Part shown: piece after piece, positions 8,577 to 16,814 of the stretch
How the letters are laid out: each line of letters begins with the position of its first letter
Numbering within the stretch: position 1 is the first letter of the stretch
From: an uncultured Flavobacteriaceae bacterium
GTDB lineage: Bacteria > Bacteroidota > Bacteroidia > Flavobacteriales > Flavobacteriaceae
Direction: 5' to 3'
NCBI GenBank assembly: GCA_938073895.1
Contig: CALJFB010000064.1
Coordinates: 1 to 39,747 of the forward strand
DNA length: 39,747 nucleotides
Notes under the pieces: generated by a model
What the model was told of the DNA's origin: nothing
What the model saw: the letters and a program-made list of their open reading frames with translations, nothing else
The model's database searches: none
Translations under genes and position numbers: made by a program

Positions 8577-9302
8577 TTACTTTGATGCTTTGTATATGGT
8601 TGCAACACCAAATGTTTGCGGCATATCTGTAACATCTATAAACCCAACTTTTCTTAAAATATTGTTTAAAGCTTCGCCATAAGGAAAAACATTTGCAGAA
8701 TCACTTAAATACGTGTAGGCTGTTTTGTCTTTAGAAAATAATTTTCCAACTGTTGGTAAAATTACTTTAGAATGAAACGCATAACCTTGCTTAAACGGAA
8801 ATTTTGTTGGGACAGATGTTTCTAGAATTACAAAAGTTCCGTTTGGCTTTAAAACCCTTAAAATATCTGCTAGACCTTTTTCTAAAGTCTCAAAATTTCT
8901 AACACCAAAAGCTACAGTAATAGCATCAAATGTGTTATCATCAAAAGGTAGGTTTTCAGAGTCGCCAATAATCATATCAATTTTAGCGTCTAGATTTTTA
9001 GCCTTTATTTTTTCTTTTCCAACATTTAGCATTCCTGGACTAATATCTAATCCAATAATTTTTTCAGCATTAGTTTCGGCCAAGCTAATAGCTAAATCTC
9101 CAGTTCCAGTTGCAATATCTAAAACGTTTTTTGGATTGGTAGCTTTAACAATGGCAACCACTTTGTTTCGCCATTTAATATCTATTCCAAAAGATATTAC
9201 ACGATTTAAATTGTCATATTCGCCAGAAATGGTGTCAAACATTTTAGTAACTTGTTCTTTTTTGCTAGAATTGCTGTCTTTGTAAGGTGTAACTTTTGCC
9301 AA
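8577..9302 (-). CDS. ubiE: Demethylmenaquinone methyltransferase
   Basis: SAM-dependent C-methyltransferase of the last step of menaquinone synthesis, the respiratory quinone of flavobacteria. It has 241 residues. Motifs of UbiE/MenG are present: [19 protein letters not shown] near the N-terminus, SAM-binding [46 protein letters not shown], and [22 protein letters not shown] element lies only 12 bases upstream, which would give a very short leader. It is the first gene of the ubiE-porT pair. Confidence 0.97.
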   Translation of the reverse strand: MAKVTPYKDSNSSKKEQVTKMFDTISGEYDNLNRVISFGIDIKWRNKVVAIVKATNPKNVLDIATGTGDLAISLAETNAEKIIGLDISPGMLNVGKEKIKAKNLDAKIDMIIGDSENLPFDDNTFDAITVAFGVRNFETLEKGLADILRVLKPNGTFVILETSVPTKFPFKQGYAFHSKVILPTVGKLFSKDKTAYTYLSDSANVFPYGEALNNILRKVGFIDVTDMPQTFGVATIYKASK

Positions 9303-9422
9303 AATTTTTTTTTACAAAATTAATGGTTTTTTAATAATTAGTCATCTCATTTGCCGATTATTATAAGATAGATGTTTCAGTTTTACTACTTTTTAAAGAT
9401 TTACTAAAACATAAAAAAATCG

Positions 9423-9430
9423 TACATTTG
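9423..9430 (+). promoter_or_regulatory. -7 promoter element for trkA-trkH
   Basis: TACATTTG matches TAnnTTTG, 21 bases before the trkA ATG. The expected transcript start is near 9436. Confidence 0.65.
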
Positions 9431-9451
9431 CACTCTTACTCTATATAAACT

Positions 9452-10801
9452 ATGAAAATAATAATTGCAGGTGCTGGTGAGGTTGGATTTCATTTAGCAA
9501 AATTATTATCTTACGAATCTCAGGAAATTACGCTAATAGATACAGATCGCGAAAGTTTATCTTACGCAGACAATCATTTAGATATTAAAGTTTTAAAAGG
9601 AGACGCAACATCTATTGTTATTCTAAAAGATGCACGAGTAGAAAATTGCGATTTGGTTATTGGCGTAACCGCTTCAGAAACTACAAATATTACCGTTTGC
9701 GCAATAGCCAAACAATTAGGAGCAAAAAGAACTATTGCACGTATTACAAACACAGAATTTATTACGCATAAAGACGAAGTTGGTTTTACACGTTTTGGTA
9801 TAGACGAATTAATTTCTCCAGAAAGTTTAGCCGCATCAGAGATTGAATTACTTTTAAATCAATCTGCCTTTAAAGATAGTTACGAGTTTGAAGATGGCGC
9901 GCTTACAATGGTAAGTTTAAGCTTATCTAGAACGGCATCTTTTGTTGGCAAAACAGTAAAAGAAGCCGCGCAACAGTTTTCAGAATTTCATTTTGTACCA
10001 ATTGCTATTCAGCGTTTTGGAACTCAATATACTATAATTCCACGTGGAGATACAGAGTTTAGAGATGGCGACAATGTTGTCTTTATTACTTGCGAAGGTG
10101 GCGGAGAAGAATTGTGTAAAATGACAGGTAAGGTTAATGCTCCTGTAAAAAATGTTATGATTCTTGGTGGAAGTAAAATAGGTTACAAAACATCAAGAGA
10201 TTTAAGTCTTCATAATTTTAATGTGAAGCTTATAGAAAAAAATAAAGACGTCGCTTTCGATTTAGCAGACCAATTAGACAAAGTATTAGTTATTAATGGC
10301 GATGGGAGAAATGTCGAGCTTTTAGAGGAAGAAAGCGTAAGTAATATGGATGCTTTTATTGCTGTTACCGGGAACTCAGAAACCAATATAATGTCTTGTT
10401 TAGTTGCAAAATCTAAAGGCGTTAAGAAAACAATTGCCTTAGTAGAAAATATGGATTATTTCGAGTTATCGCAATCCATAGGAATAGATACTTTAATAAA
10501 TAAAAAACTATTAGCAGCAAATAATATTTTTAGATACATTAGAAAAGGTGAAGTTGTTGCAATGACTAAGCTAAATAACATGAATGCCGAGCTTTTAGAA
10601 TTTAAAGTTCAAGCAAGTTCTAAGGTTTGTAATAAAGTAATAAAAGATATTAATTTCCCACGATCTGCTATTATTGGTGGTGTTATTAGAGATGGAAAAG
10701 GATTTATAGCTTTGGGCGATTTTAAAATGCAACAAGGCGATTTTATGGTGGTGTGTTGTCTGCCAAAAGCCATTAAATCTGTTGAAAAATTATTTCTTTA
10801 A
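9452..10801 (+). CDS. trkA: Trk potassium uptake regulatory protein TrkA
   Basis: Cytoplasmic gating subunit of the Trk K+ uptake system; it binds nucleotides (NAD(H), ATP/ADP in known homologues). It has 449 residues with two tandem RCK units. The first Rossmann fold starts at residue 1 (IIIAGAGEVGFHLAKLL, with the acidic end at LIDTD) and the second at about residue 232 (VMILGGSKIGYK ... LIEKN). Each is followed by an RCK-C domain (TASFVGKTVKEAAQQ; ASSKVCNKVIKDINFPRSAIIG). It is followed after 3 bp by trkH, forming the usual operon. Confidence 0.96.
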   Translation: MKIIIAGAGEVGFHLAKLLSYESQEITLIDTDRESLSYADNHLDIKVLKGDATSIVILKDARVENCDLVIGVTASETTNITVCAIAKQLGAKRTIARITNTEFITHKDEVGFTRFGIDELISPESLAASEIELLLNQSAFKDSYEFEDGALTMVSLSLSRTASFVGKTVKEAAQQFSEFHFVPIAIQRFGTQYTIIPRGDTEFRDGDNVVFITCEGGGEELCKMTGKVNAPVKNVMILGGSKIGYKTSRDLSLHNFNVKLIEKNKDVAFDLADQLDKVLVINGDGRNVELLEEESVSNMDAFIAVTGNSETNIMSCLVAKSKGVKKTIALVENMDYFELSQSIGIDTLINKKLLAANNIFRYIRKGEVVAMTKLNNMNAELLEFKVQASSKVCNKVIKDINFPRSAIIGGVIRDGKGFIALGDFKMQQGDFMVVCCLPKAIKSVEKLFL

Positions 10802-10804
10802 TTT

Positions 10805-12310
10805 ATGCCGAAATCTATAAAACTTAATTATAAAATTATCTTTCATTTTTTAGGATTATTACTCCTTTTTAATGGTGGATTTATGTTTATATCTGCATTA
10901 ATTAGTTTAATTTATTCCGATGGTGTTACCTGGCAATTATGTGCTGCAGGATTTGTAACACTTGCTATTGGTAGCGTTGCTATGCTCTTAACTAAAGATC
11001 ATAAAAAAGTAATGAATAAACGCGATGGTTATATTGTTGTAACCTTTGGTTGGATTGCAATGACGCTTTCTGGAACGCTGCCTTATTTGTTTACAGATAG
11101 TATTCCCAGTTTTACCAATGCGTTTTTTGAAACTATGTCTGGCTATACAACTACTGGAGCATCCATTTTAGACGATATTGAAGCCGTTCCATATGGTGTT
11201 TTATTTTGGAGAAGTTTAACCCATTGGATTGGTGGAATGGGAATTATTGTACTTGCAGTTGCTATTTTACCATTATTAGGAATTGGAGGAATGCAGCTTT
11301 TTGCTGCAGAAGCGCCAGGTCCAAGTGCAGATAAATTACATCCAAGAATTACAGATACAGCCAAACGTTTATGGCTAATTTATTTTGGATATACAGCTGC
11401 AGAAACCCTATTGTTACAGTTAGCAGGAATGAGCTTTTTTGATGCCATAAATCATGCTATGTGTACATTGTCTACTGGTGGTTTTTCAACTAAAAACACA
11501 AGTGTAGCTTTTTGGAACGACAATCCATTAATACAATATATTATTATATTTTTTATGTTTTTAGCAGGTACTAACTTTGTATTAAGTTATTATATGTTTA
11601 AAGGGAAATTTTCAAAAATTATAAAGGATGATGAGTTTAAATTATACAGTTATTTTATTTTAATATTTACTATAATTGCAGCAATTTTAATTTATTTTAA
11701 AGCAGATGTAAACTTATCTTCCATACATCATCCAATGGTTTTTGGTGAAGCCGAAAGTGCATTTAGACACGCGTTATTTCAAGTAATATCTGTAATAACA
11801 ACTACAGGTTTTGTTACTGCAGATTTTACGCTTTGGACGCCATTTTTAGTGGTATTCTTTTTTGGTTTAATGTTTCTTGGTGGTTCTGCAGGTAGTACTT
11901 CTGGAGGTATTAAAGTGGTAAGGCACTTAATTACTATTAAAAATGGCTTTTTAGAATTTAAACGTGCATTACATCCAAATGCAGTTTTACCTGTTCGTTA
12001 CAATAAGCGTTCGGTTTCTGGAGATATTGTATTTAATATTTTAGGATTCTTTGTCTTGTATTTTATCTCTTTTATAATTGGTTCTTTAGGGTTTTCTATG
12101 ATGCAGTTAGATTTTGAATCTTCTATAGGAATAGCAGCTTCTAGCTTAGGAAATGTTGGTCCAGCTTTAGGCGATTTTAGTCCAGTTAACAATTATGCAG
12201 CTTTACCGCCAATAGGAAAATGGTGGTCTGCATTTTTAATGTTTATTGGTCGTTTAGAATTGTTTACGGTACTTGTTATTATGACGCCTTTTTTCTGGCG
12301 AAATAGATAA
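10805..12310 (+). CDS. trkH: Trk potassium channel subunit TrkH
   Basis: K+-translocating inner-membrane subunit, 501 residues and about ten or more hydrophobic segments. All four pore-loop filters of the SKT superfamily are visible: MSGYTTTGASIL, LSTGGFSTKN, SVITTTGFVTADF and SSLGNVGPALGDF. The intramembrane gating loop is GGSAGSTSGGIKVVRH. It is the second gene after trkA and no terminator separates them. After it comes an intergenic stretch with two short repeats rather than an obvious terminator. Confidence 0.96.
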   Translation: MPKSIKLNYKIIFHFLGLLLLFNGGFMFISALISLIYSDGVTWQLCAAGFVTLAIGSVAMLLTKDHKKVMNKRDGYIVVTFGWIAMTLSGTLPYLFTDSIPSFTNAFFETMSGYTTTGASILDDIEAVPYGVLFWRSLTHWIGGMGIIVLAVAILPLLGIGGMQLFAAEAPGPSADKLHPRITDTAKRLWLIYFGYTAAETLLLQLAGMSFFDAINHAMCTLSTGGFSTKNTSVAFWNDNPLIQYIIIFFMFLAGTNFVLSYYMFKGKFSKIIKDDEFKLYSYFILIFTIIAAILIYFKADVNLSSIHHPMVFGEAESAFRHALFQVISVITTTGFVTADFTLWTPFLVVFFFGLMFLGGSAGSTSGGIKVVRHLITIKNGFLEFKRALHPNAVLPVRYNKRSVSGDIVFNILGFFVLYFISFIIGSLGFSMMQLDFESSIGIAASSLGNVGPALGDFSPVNNYAALPPIGKWWSAFLMFIGRLELFTVLVIMTPFFWRNR

Positions 12311-12352
12311 GTAAACAATTTGTTTTAGATGATAATCTTACTACTAACTATT

Positions 12353-12495
12353 ATCTTCTTGCAAGATTTCTAAAATCTTATAGGTATTATTTCTATTCTA
12401 ATTATTCTCTCATTTTAGCAGTATTGAATATCTCTTGACAATTAAGTGTTTAAATTCCATTATCCTGAAAGGTTTCTAAAAGCTTGTAGGTATTA
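12353..12495. repeat. Two copies of a short degenerate hairpin repeat
   Basis: Copy 1 (about 12357-12390) contains AAGATTTCTAAAATCTTATAG, and copy 2 (about 12464-12495) contains AAGGTTTCTAAAAGCTTGTAG; both are followed by GTATTA. Each can fold on itself (AAGATTT/AAATCTT in copy 1). From memory this resembles a CCTGCAAGGTTT...AACCTTGCAGG repeat seen between genes in flavobacteria, here decayed. Role unknown. Confidence 0.5.
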
Positions 12496-12597
12496 AAATT
12501 CTACTTACATTTTTATCATCCACAAAATATTTCAACTATAAACTGTAACAATTTTACAAAACTAACTACTCATATTGTATAATTAAACACTATAATT

Positions 12598-12924
12598 ATG
12601 GGTGGAGAAGGCGCAATGATGGCTGCAAACCAGTCGTTAAAATCAAACAGAAGTCAATTAAGTAAAGGCAAACGCAGTTTTGGCGGATTAGCCCATAACC
12701 AAAGTGGTATAAAAACCGAATATAATTTTCCAGAAGCTACCAAACACGATATTATAAAACTACGTAATAAACTTCAAAAAGAGCATGTAAAAAGACATAC
12801 TAAGCAAGTTGTTTTACTTAGTGTTATTTATGATTCTTATTATTTCGACTTTAATATATTTCGCATAAAAAAAACGAGTTACATTTTTATAAATGTAACT
12901 CGTTTTTTAAAATATAGTAATTAA
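12598..12924 (+). CDS. Short conserved flavobacterial protein of unknown function, apparently frameshifted near its C-terminus
   Basis: The N-terminus MGGEGAMMAANQSLKSNRSQL is one I recall from a family of ~90-residue flavobacterial proteins with a basic middle (LRNKLQKEHVKRHTKQ) and one C-terminal membrane helix. Here the current frame yields a polar C-terminus (DSYYFDFNIFRIKKTS), runs through the terminator hairpin at 12871-12906 and ends at 12924. In the +1 frame the same DNA reads LVLFMILIISTLIYFA and then TAA at 12866-12868, just before the hairpin. That is exactly the missing helix and a correctly placed stop. One extra T in the GTTTTAC run near 12811-12817 would explain it. This is either a recent mutation or a sequencing error. 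Function unknown. Confidence 0.6.
   Translation: MGGEGAMMAANQSLKSNRSQLSKGKRSFGGLAHNQSGIKTEYNFPEATKHDIIKLRNKLQKEHVKRHTKQVVLLSVIYDSYYFDFNIFRIKKTSYIFINVTRFLKYSN
12871..12906. terminator. Bidirectional intrinsic terminator
   Basis: AAAACGAGTTACATTT (12871-12886) pairs perfectly with AAATGTAACTCGTTTT (12891-12906) around a TTAT loop, with T runs on both strands. It ends the short gene on the plus strand and the aminotransferase (stop at 12931) on the minus strand. Confidence 0.9.
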
Positions 12925-12930
12925 TTAAAA

Positions 12931-14124
12931 CTAACTTAAAGCTGTTTTAATTCTTTTAATAGCTTCAATAATTTGATCTTGGCTTGCTGCGTAAGAAATA
13001 CGTAAACAATCTGGATTTCCAAAAGCATCTCCAGAAACCGTTGCAACTAATGCTTCTTCTAATAAATACATAGAGAAATCTGTAGCGTTTTTTATGGTTT
13101 TTCCTTTAAATGTTTTTCCGAAGAAAGCAGATACATCTGGGAATACGTAAAAAGCACCTTGAGGTATATTAGTCTTAAATCCTTCAATATTATTTAAAAG
13201 ATCTAAAATTAAATCTCTTCGAATTTTAAATTCATCTATCATATACTTCACCTTACTTGGCGAAGCATTTAAAGCTGTTATTACTGCACGTTGTGCAATA
13301 CAGTTTGTTCCACTTGTAATTTGACCTTGCATTTTGTTACATGCACGTGCAATCCAATCTGGAGCACCAATATAACCAATACGCCAACCTGTCATTGCAA
13401 ATGCTTTAGAAACACCATTTACTGTAATAGTATTGTTAAACATACCATCTATTCCAGCCATACTTGCATGTGCTACACCAGTATAATTAATATGTTCGTA
13501 AATTTCGTCCGATACCACAAATATGTTTGGATGTTGCCTTAACACAACGGCTAATGCTTCTAATTCTTCTTTAGTGTAAGATGATCCACTTGGATTACAT
13601 GGCGAGCTAAACCAAACCATTTTAGTTTTAGGTGTAATAGCAGCTTCTAACTGCGCAGGTGTCATTTTAAAATCTGTTTTTATTGAGGTTTTTACCTCTA
13701 CAGGAACACCTTCAGCAAGTTTTACAATATCTGAATAACTTACCCAGTAAGGACAAGGTAAAATAACTTCGTCTCCTTGGTTTAACATTACTAAAGCTAC
13801 ATTGGCTAAAGATTGTTTTGCACCAGTAGAAACCACTACTTGAGGTAATGTATATTCTAAATTATTATCGCGTTTAAACTTTGTAATTACTGCTTTTTTT
13901 AAATCAACATAACCATCTACTGGTGTGTAACCATTATAGTTTTCGTTAATAGCATTAATAGCAGCTTCTTTAATAAAATCTGGCGTATTAAAGTCTGGTT
14001 CTCCAAGACTTAAGCCAATAATATCTTTGCCTTCTTCCCTTAATTCTCTAGCTTTTGCAGCCATTGCTAATGTGGCAGAAGTTGCCATATTTAAAATACG
14101 TTCTGATAAGTGATTAGAATTCAT
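12931..14124 (-). CDS. PLP-dependent aspartate-type aminotransferase
   Basis: Fold-type I, class I aminotransferase of 397 residues, most like bacterial aspartate aminotransferase subgroup I-gamma. Motifs: LSLGEPDFNTPDFIKEAA, YTPVDGYVDLKKAV, STGAKQSLANVALVML, WFSSPCNPSGSSYTKEEL, VVSDEIYEHINY, and the PLP lysine in VNGVSKAFAMTGWRIGYIG. The C-terminal substrate arginine lies in CLRISYAASQDQI. The likely reaction is aspartate or aromatic amino acid with 2-oxoglutarate; exact specificity cannot be read from sequence. It starts 9 bp after the desaturase stop, so the pair is probably one transcript, though no functional link is obvious. Confidence 0.9.
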   Translation of the reverse strand: MNSNHLSERILNMATSATLAMAAKARELREEGKDIIGLSLGEPDFNTPDFIKEAAINAINENYNGYTPVDGYVDLKKAVITKFKRDNNLEYTLPQVVVSTGAKQSLANVALVMLNQGDEVILPCPYWVSYSDIVKLAEGVPVEVKTSIKTDFKMTPAQLEAAITPKTKMVWFSSPCNPSGSSYTKEELEALAVVLRQHPNIFVVSDEIYEHINYTGVAHASMAGIDGMFNNTITVNGVSKAFAMTGWRIGYIGAPDWIARACNKMQGQITSGTNCIAQRAVITALNASPSKVKYMIDEFKIRRDLILDLLNNIEGFKTNIPQGAFYVFPDVSAFFGKTFKGKTIKNATDFSMYLLEEALVATVSGDAFGNPDCLRISYAASQDQIIEAIKRIKTALS

Positions 14125-14133
14125 TTGTGTAAA

Positions 14134-15237
14134 TTAAGCTTGTTGTAAAGCAGGATTTGTTCCCATTTGTTTTAAGTGACTAAAATGAGCAATAATTGCC
14201 TTACGTGTAGTTTTATATTCGTTGTATGGTAAGTTAAATTCTTGTGCTGTTTTTTTTACTATTTCTCCAATTTTATTATAATGTACGTGACTAATATTTG
14301 GGAAAATATGATGTTCTACTTGGTGATTTAATCCTCCAGTATACCAATTAATAATTTTACTTTTTGCGCCAAAATTAACCGTAGTTTTTAATTGGTGAAT
14401 AGCCCAAGTGTTTTTCATTTTTCCATCTTCAGATGGTAGAGGCATTTCAGCTTCATCCATAACATGTGCTAATTGAAAAACAACACTTAAAATAAGTCCA
14501 GCTACATAATGCATTATGAAAAAGCCTAATAAAATAGCCCACCAAGATAAGTCTGTAAATGTTATTGGAATAACAATCCAGATAGCAACATATAATATTT
14601 TAGAAATTACTAATTTACTCCAGTTTACAAATGGATTAGGGAATTTTCCGTAAGATAATTTACGTTTCATATAACGTCTCATCTGTTGAAAATCTGTCGT
14701 TATAGCCCAGTTTATAGTTAATAATCCATATAATAAAACAGAATAATAATGTTGAAATTTATGATGTTTTTGCCAGTCAGAATGTTTAGAGAAACGTAAA
14801 ATGCGTCCTGCTTCTAAATCTTCATCATGTCCGTGTATGTTTGTGTAAGTATGGTGCAAAACATTGTGTTGTACTTGCCAGTTGTATACATTTCCTGCTA
14901 AAATGTAAATACTACTTCCCATTAAGCGGTTAATCCAAGGTTTGTTAGAAAAGGCACCGTGATTTCCATCGTGCATAACATTCATACCAATACCTGCCAT
15001 GGCAATTCCCATTAAAACGGTAAGTAATAAATGCGCCCAAACTGGAACATCTAACGTTAATATTAACACGTAAGGCGTTACAAAAAGCGTAAACATAATA
15101 ATGGTTTTTAGCCATATACGCCAATCTCCGGTGCGTTTAATATTGTTTTCTTTGAAATATGAATTTACTCTGCTATTAAGTGTTTTAAAGAATTTAGCCG
15201 AGTCTATTCTTGAAAAAGTAAGGGTTTGTTTTGTCAT
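14134..15237 (-). CDS. Membrane fatty acid (acyl-CoA/acyl-lipid) desaturase
   Basis: Di-iron membrane desaturase of 367 residues that adds double bonds to fatty acyl chains, a cold and fluidity adaptation. The three histidine boxes are complete: HDGNHGAF (HxxxH), HNVLHHTYTN (HxxHH) and NHQVEHHIFPNISHVHY (QxxHH). Hydrophobic pairs sit around residues 47-90 and 220-260. The long form with Q in the third box is typical of front-end/linoleoyl-CoA-type desaturases, but there is no fused cytochrome b5 domain (no HPGG), so an electron donor such as a ferredoxin must be separate. It is the first gene of a pair with the aminotransferase, with a TATATTTG promoter element upstream. Confidence 0.92.
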   Translation of the reverse strand: MTKQTLTFSRIDSAKFFKTLNSRVNSYFKENNIKRTGDWRIWLKTIIMFTLFVTPYVLILTLDVPVWAHLLLTVLMGIAMAGIGMNVMHDGNHGAFSNKPWINRLMGSSIYILAGNVYNWQVQHNVLHHTYTNIHGHDEDLEAGRILRFSKHSDWQKHHKFQHYYSVLLYGLLTINWAITTDFQQMRRYMKRKLSYGKFPNPFVNWSKLVISKILYVAIWIVIPITFTDLSWWAILLGFFIMHYVAGLILSVVFQLAHVMDEAEMPLPSEDGKMKNTWAIHQLKTTVNFGAKSKIINWYTGGLNHQVEHHIFPNISHVHYNKIGEIVKKTAQEFNLPYNEYKTTRKAIIAHFSHLKQMGTNPALQQA

Positions 15238-15277
15238 AATAATTTAAATAAACGATTGCAAGTCATTCGATTTTTAA

Positions 15278-15285
15278 CAAATATA
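15278..15285 (-). promoter_or_regulatory. -7 promoter element for the desaturase-aminotransferase pair
   Basis: TATATTTG on the minus strand matches TAnnTTTG and gives a leader of about 35 bases. Confidence 0.6.
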
Positions 15286-15329
15286 ATTAATAAAGATAGC
15301 TTTTAAATCAATATTCAAGGTTAAAATGA

Positions 15330-15337
15330 TATTTTTG
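15330..15337 (+). promoter_or_regulatory. -7 promoter element for rsmG
   Basis: TATTTTTG followed by C, matching TAnnTTTG, 23 bases upstream of the rsmG ATG. Confidence 0.55.
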
Positions 15338-15360
15338 CAGAAATTAACATAATATTTAGT

Positions 15361-15993
15361 ATGGAACTGATTTTAAAATATTTTCCGAATTTAACCGAAG
15401 ACCAAATTGAGAAATTCTCAAAACTGGAAGCCTTGTATAAAGATTGGAACCTTAAAATTAATGTGGTTTCTAGAAAAGATATTGATGAATTGTACTTGCG
15501 TCACGTTTTACATTCTTTAGCAATTGCAAAAGTAATACAGTTTAAAGATGGCTCTAATTTAATGGATGTTGGTACTGGTGGAGGATTTCCAGGAATTCCG
15601 TTAGCTATTCTATTTCCAGAATGTCAATTTCATTTAGTAGATAGTATTAATAAAAAATTAAACGTAGTAAGAGAAGTTGTTGCGGGTTGTAATTTGCAAA
15701 ACGTAAAGGTAACACATACTAGAGTAGAAGAAGTTAAAGAAAATTACGATTTTATTTTAAGTCGCGCTGTTGCAGCAATGCCAACGTTTGTGCATTGGGT
15801 AAAAGGTAAAATTGCTAAAGATAATAAGCACGATTTACGTAACGGAATTTTGTATTTAAAAGGTGGCGATTTATCTGAAGAGCTTAAAGATTACCAAACC
15901 ACAACCATTTACGATATTACTAAATTCTACGATGAAGATTTCTTTGAAACTAAAAAAGTAGTGCATTTACCTATGAAATATAAGGTGAAGTAA
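15361..15993 (+). CDS. rsmG: 16S rRNA (guanine527-N7)-methyltransferase
   Basis: SAM-dependent methyltransferase that makes m7G527 in 16S rRNA; loss gives low-level streptomycin resistance in known bacteria. It has 210 residues, the usual length. Signature regions are LYKDWNLKINVVSRKD, LYLRHVLHSLAIAK, the SAM loop LMDVGTGGGFPGIPLAI, HLVDSINKKLNVV, VTHTRVEEVKE and the DFILSRAVAAMP motif. It stands alone, transcribed away from the desaturase. Confidence 0.97.
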   Translation: MELILKYFPNLTEDQIEKFSKLEALYKDWNLKINVVSRKDIDELYLRHVLHSLAIAKVIQFKDGSNLMDVGTGGGFPGIPLAILFPECQFHLVDSINKKLNVVREVVAGCNLQNVKVTHTRVEEVKENYDFILSRAVAAMPTFVHWVKGKIAKDNKHDLRNGILYLKGGDLSEELKDYQTTTIYDITKFYDEDFFETKKVVHLPMKYKVK

Positions 15994-16007
15994 AGTGTTT
16001 TTAAGAG

Positions 16008-16066
16008 GTTCGTTTGGTGTATGGTTAGTTGCATGTTTAAGCAATTAATTACAGACGTTGTCACCA
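16008..16066. repeat. Structured palindromic sequence next to the unknown membrane gene
   Basis: Nested inverted repeats: TGGTG (about 16014-16018) with CACCA (about 16062-16066), and inside them AGTTGC with GCAATT. It contains ACGTTGTCACC. The arrangement is reminiscent of integron attC-like or mobile-cassette end sequences near lone unknown genes in Bacteroidota, but the R/L core boxes of a true attC are not convincingly present and there is no second copy at the other end of the neighbouring gene. Confidence 0.25.
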
Positions 16067-16072
16067 CATGTT

Positions 16073-16675
16073 TTATTTTACCTTTTTATAAGTTAATGTA
16101 TTTCCTCTCGGAAAGTATATTAGATTTAAAAATTCTTCATTGTATCCAAGTAATTCATATTTCAGAGTATCTGATTTATTTGTCAATATTAAAAACTCTC
16201 CAGGTTTTAATTTAGTATCAGCATATTCTGATATTTTATTAGTTATTCTGAAGTCATAGATATCGTTTGAGTCAGTTTCCATTCCTTTATAAAACATTAT
16301 CCATTTACGATTTTTAATTTCAATTCCAGCGAGTGAATCTTTTTCGTCAATCCAAATTCCGTTTTTAAAATATGTAGTATTCTCTTTAATTGAGTTTCGA
16401 AAATCCGCATCGTATTTCCTATTGCTATTTACAATTTGCATATAAACGAAAAAAAAAGTTACGGGAATTAATCCAATAATTATTTGCCAAAACTTATAAT
16501 TCTTTAGTTGTTTAGTCGGTTTGTTAAGGAATAAAAAGAGTATTCCGATAATTATTGAAATAAAGAATAAATATGTTGGCCACATTTGTCCTGTAAACAT
16601 CCTAATATTCATTACAGTTCCGTAAATCAAATACGAAATAGCAAACAGTCCGAGAGGTGTTTTTAGGTTTGTCAT
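16073..16675 (-). CDS. Membrane protein of unknown function
   Basis: Not recognised. It has 200 residues: three hydrophobic segments at about 8-26 (LFAISYLIYGTVMNI), 33-51 (TYLFFISIIIGILFLFL) and 60-82 (FWQIIIGLIPVTFFFVYM), then a polar C-terminal domain of ~115 residues with alternating hydrophobic/charged pattern suggesting beta strands (RKWIMFYKGMETDS, YELLGYNEEFLNLIYF). It ends with a basic tail. It stands alone between rsmG and the monooxygenase, with a structured repeat beyond its 3' end. It could be a recently acquired accessory gene. The frame is clean and has a plausible ATG, so I regard it as real. Confidence 0.6.
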   Translation of the reverse strand: MTNLKTPLGLFAISYLIYGTVMNIRMFTGQMWPTYLFFISIIIGILFLFLNKPTKQLKNYKFWQIIIGLIPVTFFFVYMQIVNSNRKYDADFRNSIKENTTYFKNGIWIDEKDSLAGIEIKNRKWIMFYKGMETDSNDIYDFRITNKISEYADTKLKPGEFLILTNKSDTLKYELLGYNEEFLNLIYFPRGNTLTYKKVK

Positions 16676-16814
16676 TCTTGAATTTAGTTTTTTTTCAAAT
16701 GTGAGTTAACTTTTTTGATGTTATAAATCCGTTTTCAATGTTTTCTACCAGAAGTTAAACTAAGTTAGTTTAAAAAAAAACGACTAAAGTCAAATAATAT
16801 GTATTCTTTAAAAT

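Noticed and set aside
8573-8635. Extended start of porT at 8635
   Set aside because: The extra 21 residues overlap ubiE in another frame and hide a clear signal peptide that starts at 8572.
16021-16215. 64-codon plus-strand frame at the 3' end of the unknown membrane gene
   Set aside because: Antisense to 16073-16675, no recognisable features, and overlapping the palindromic repeat.
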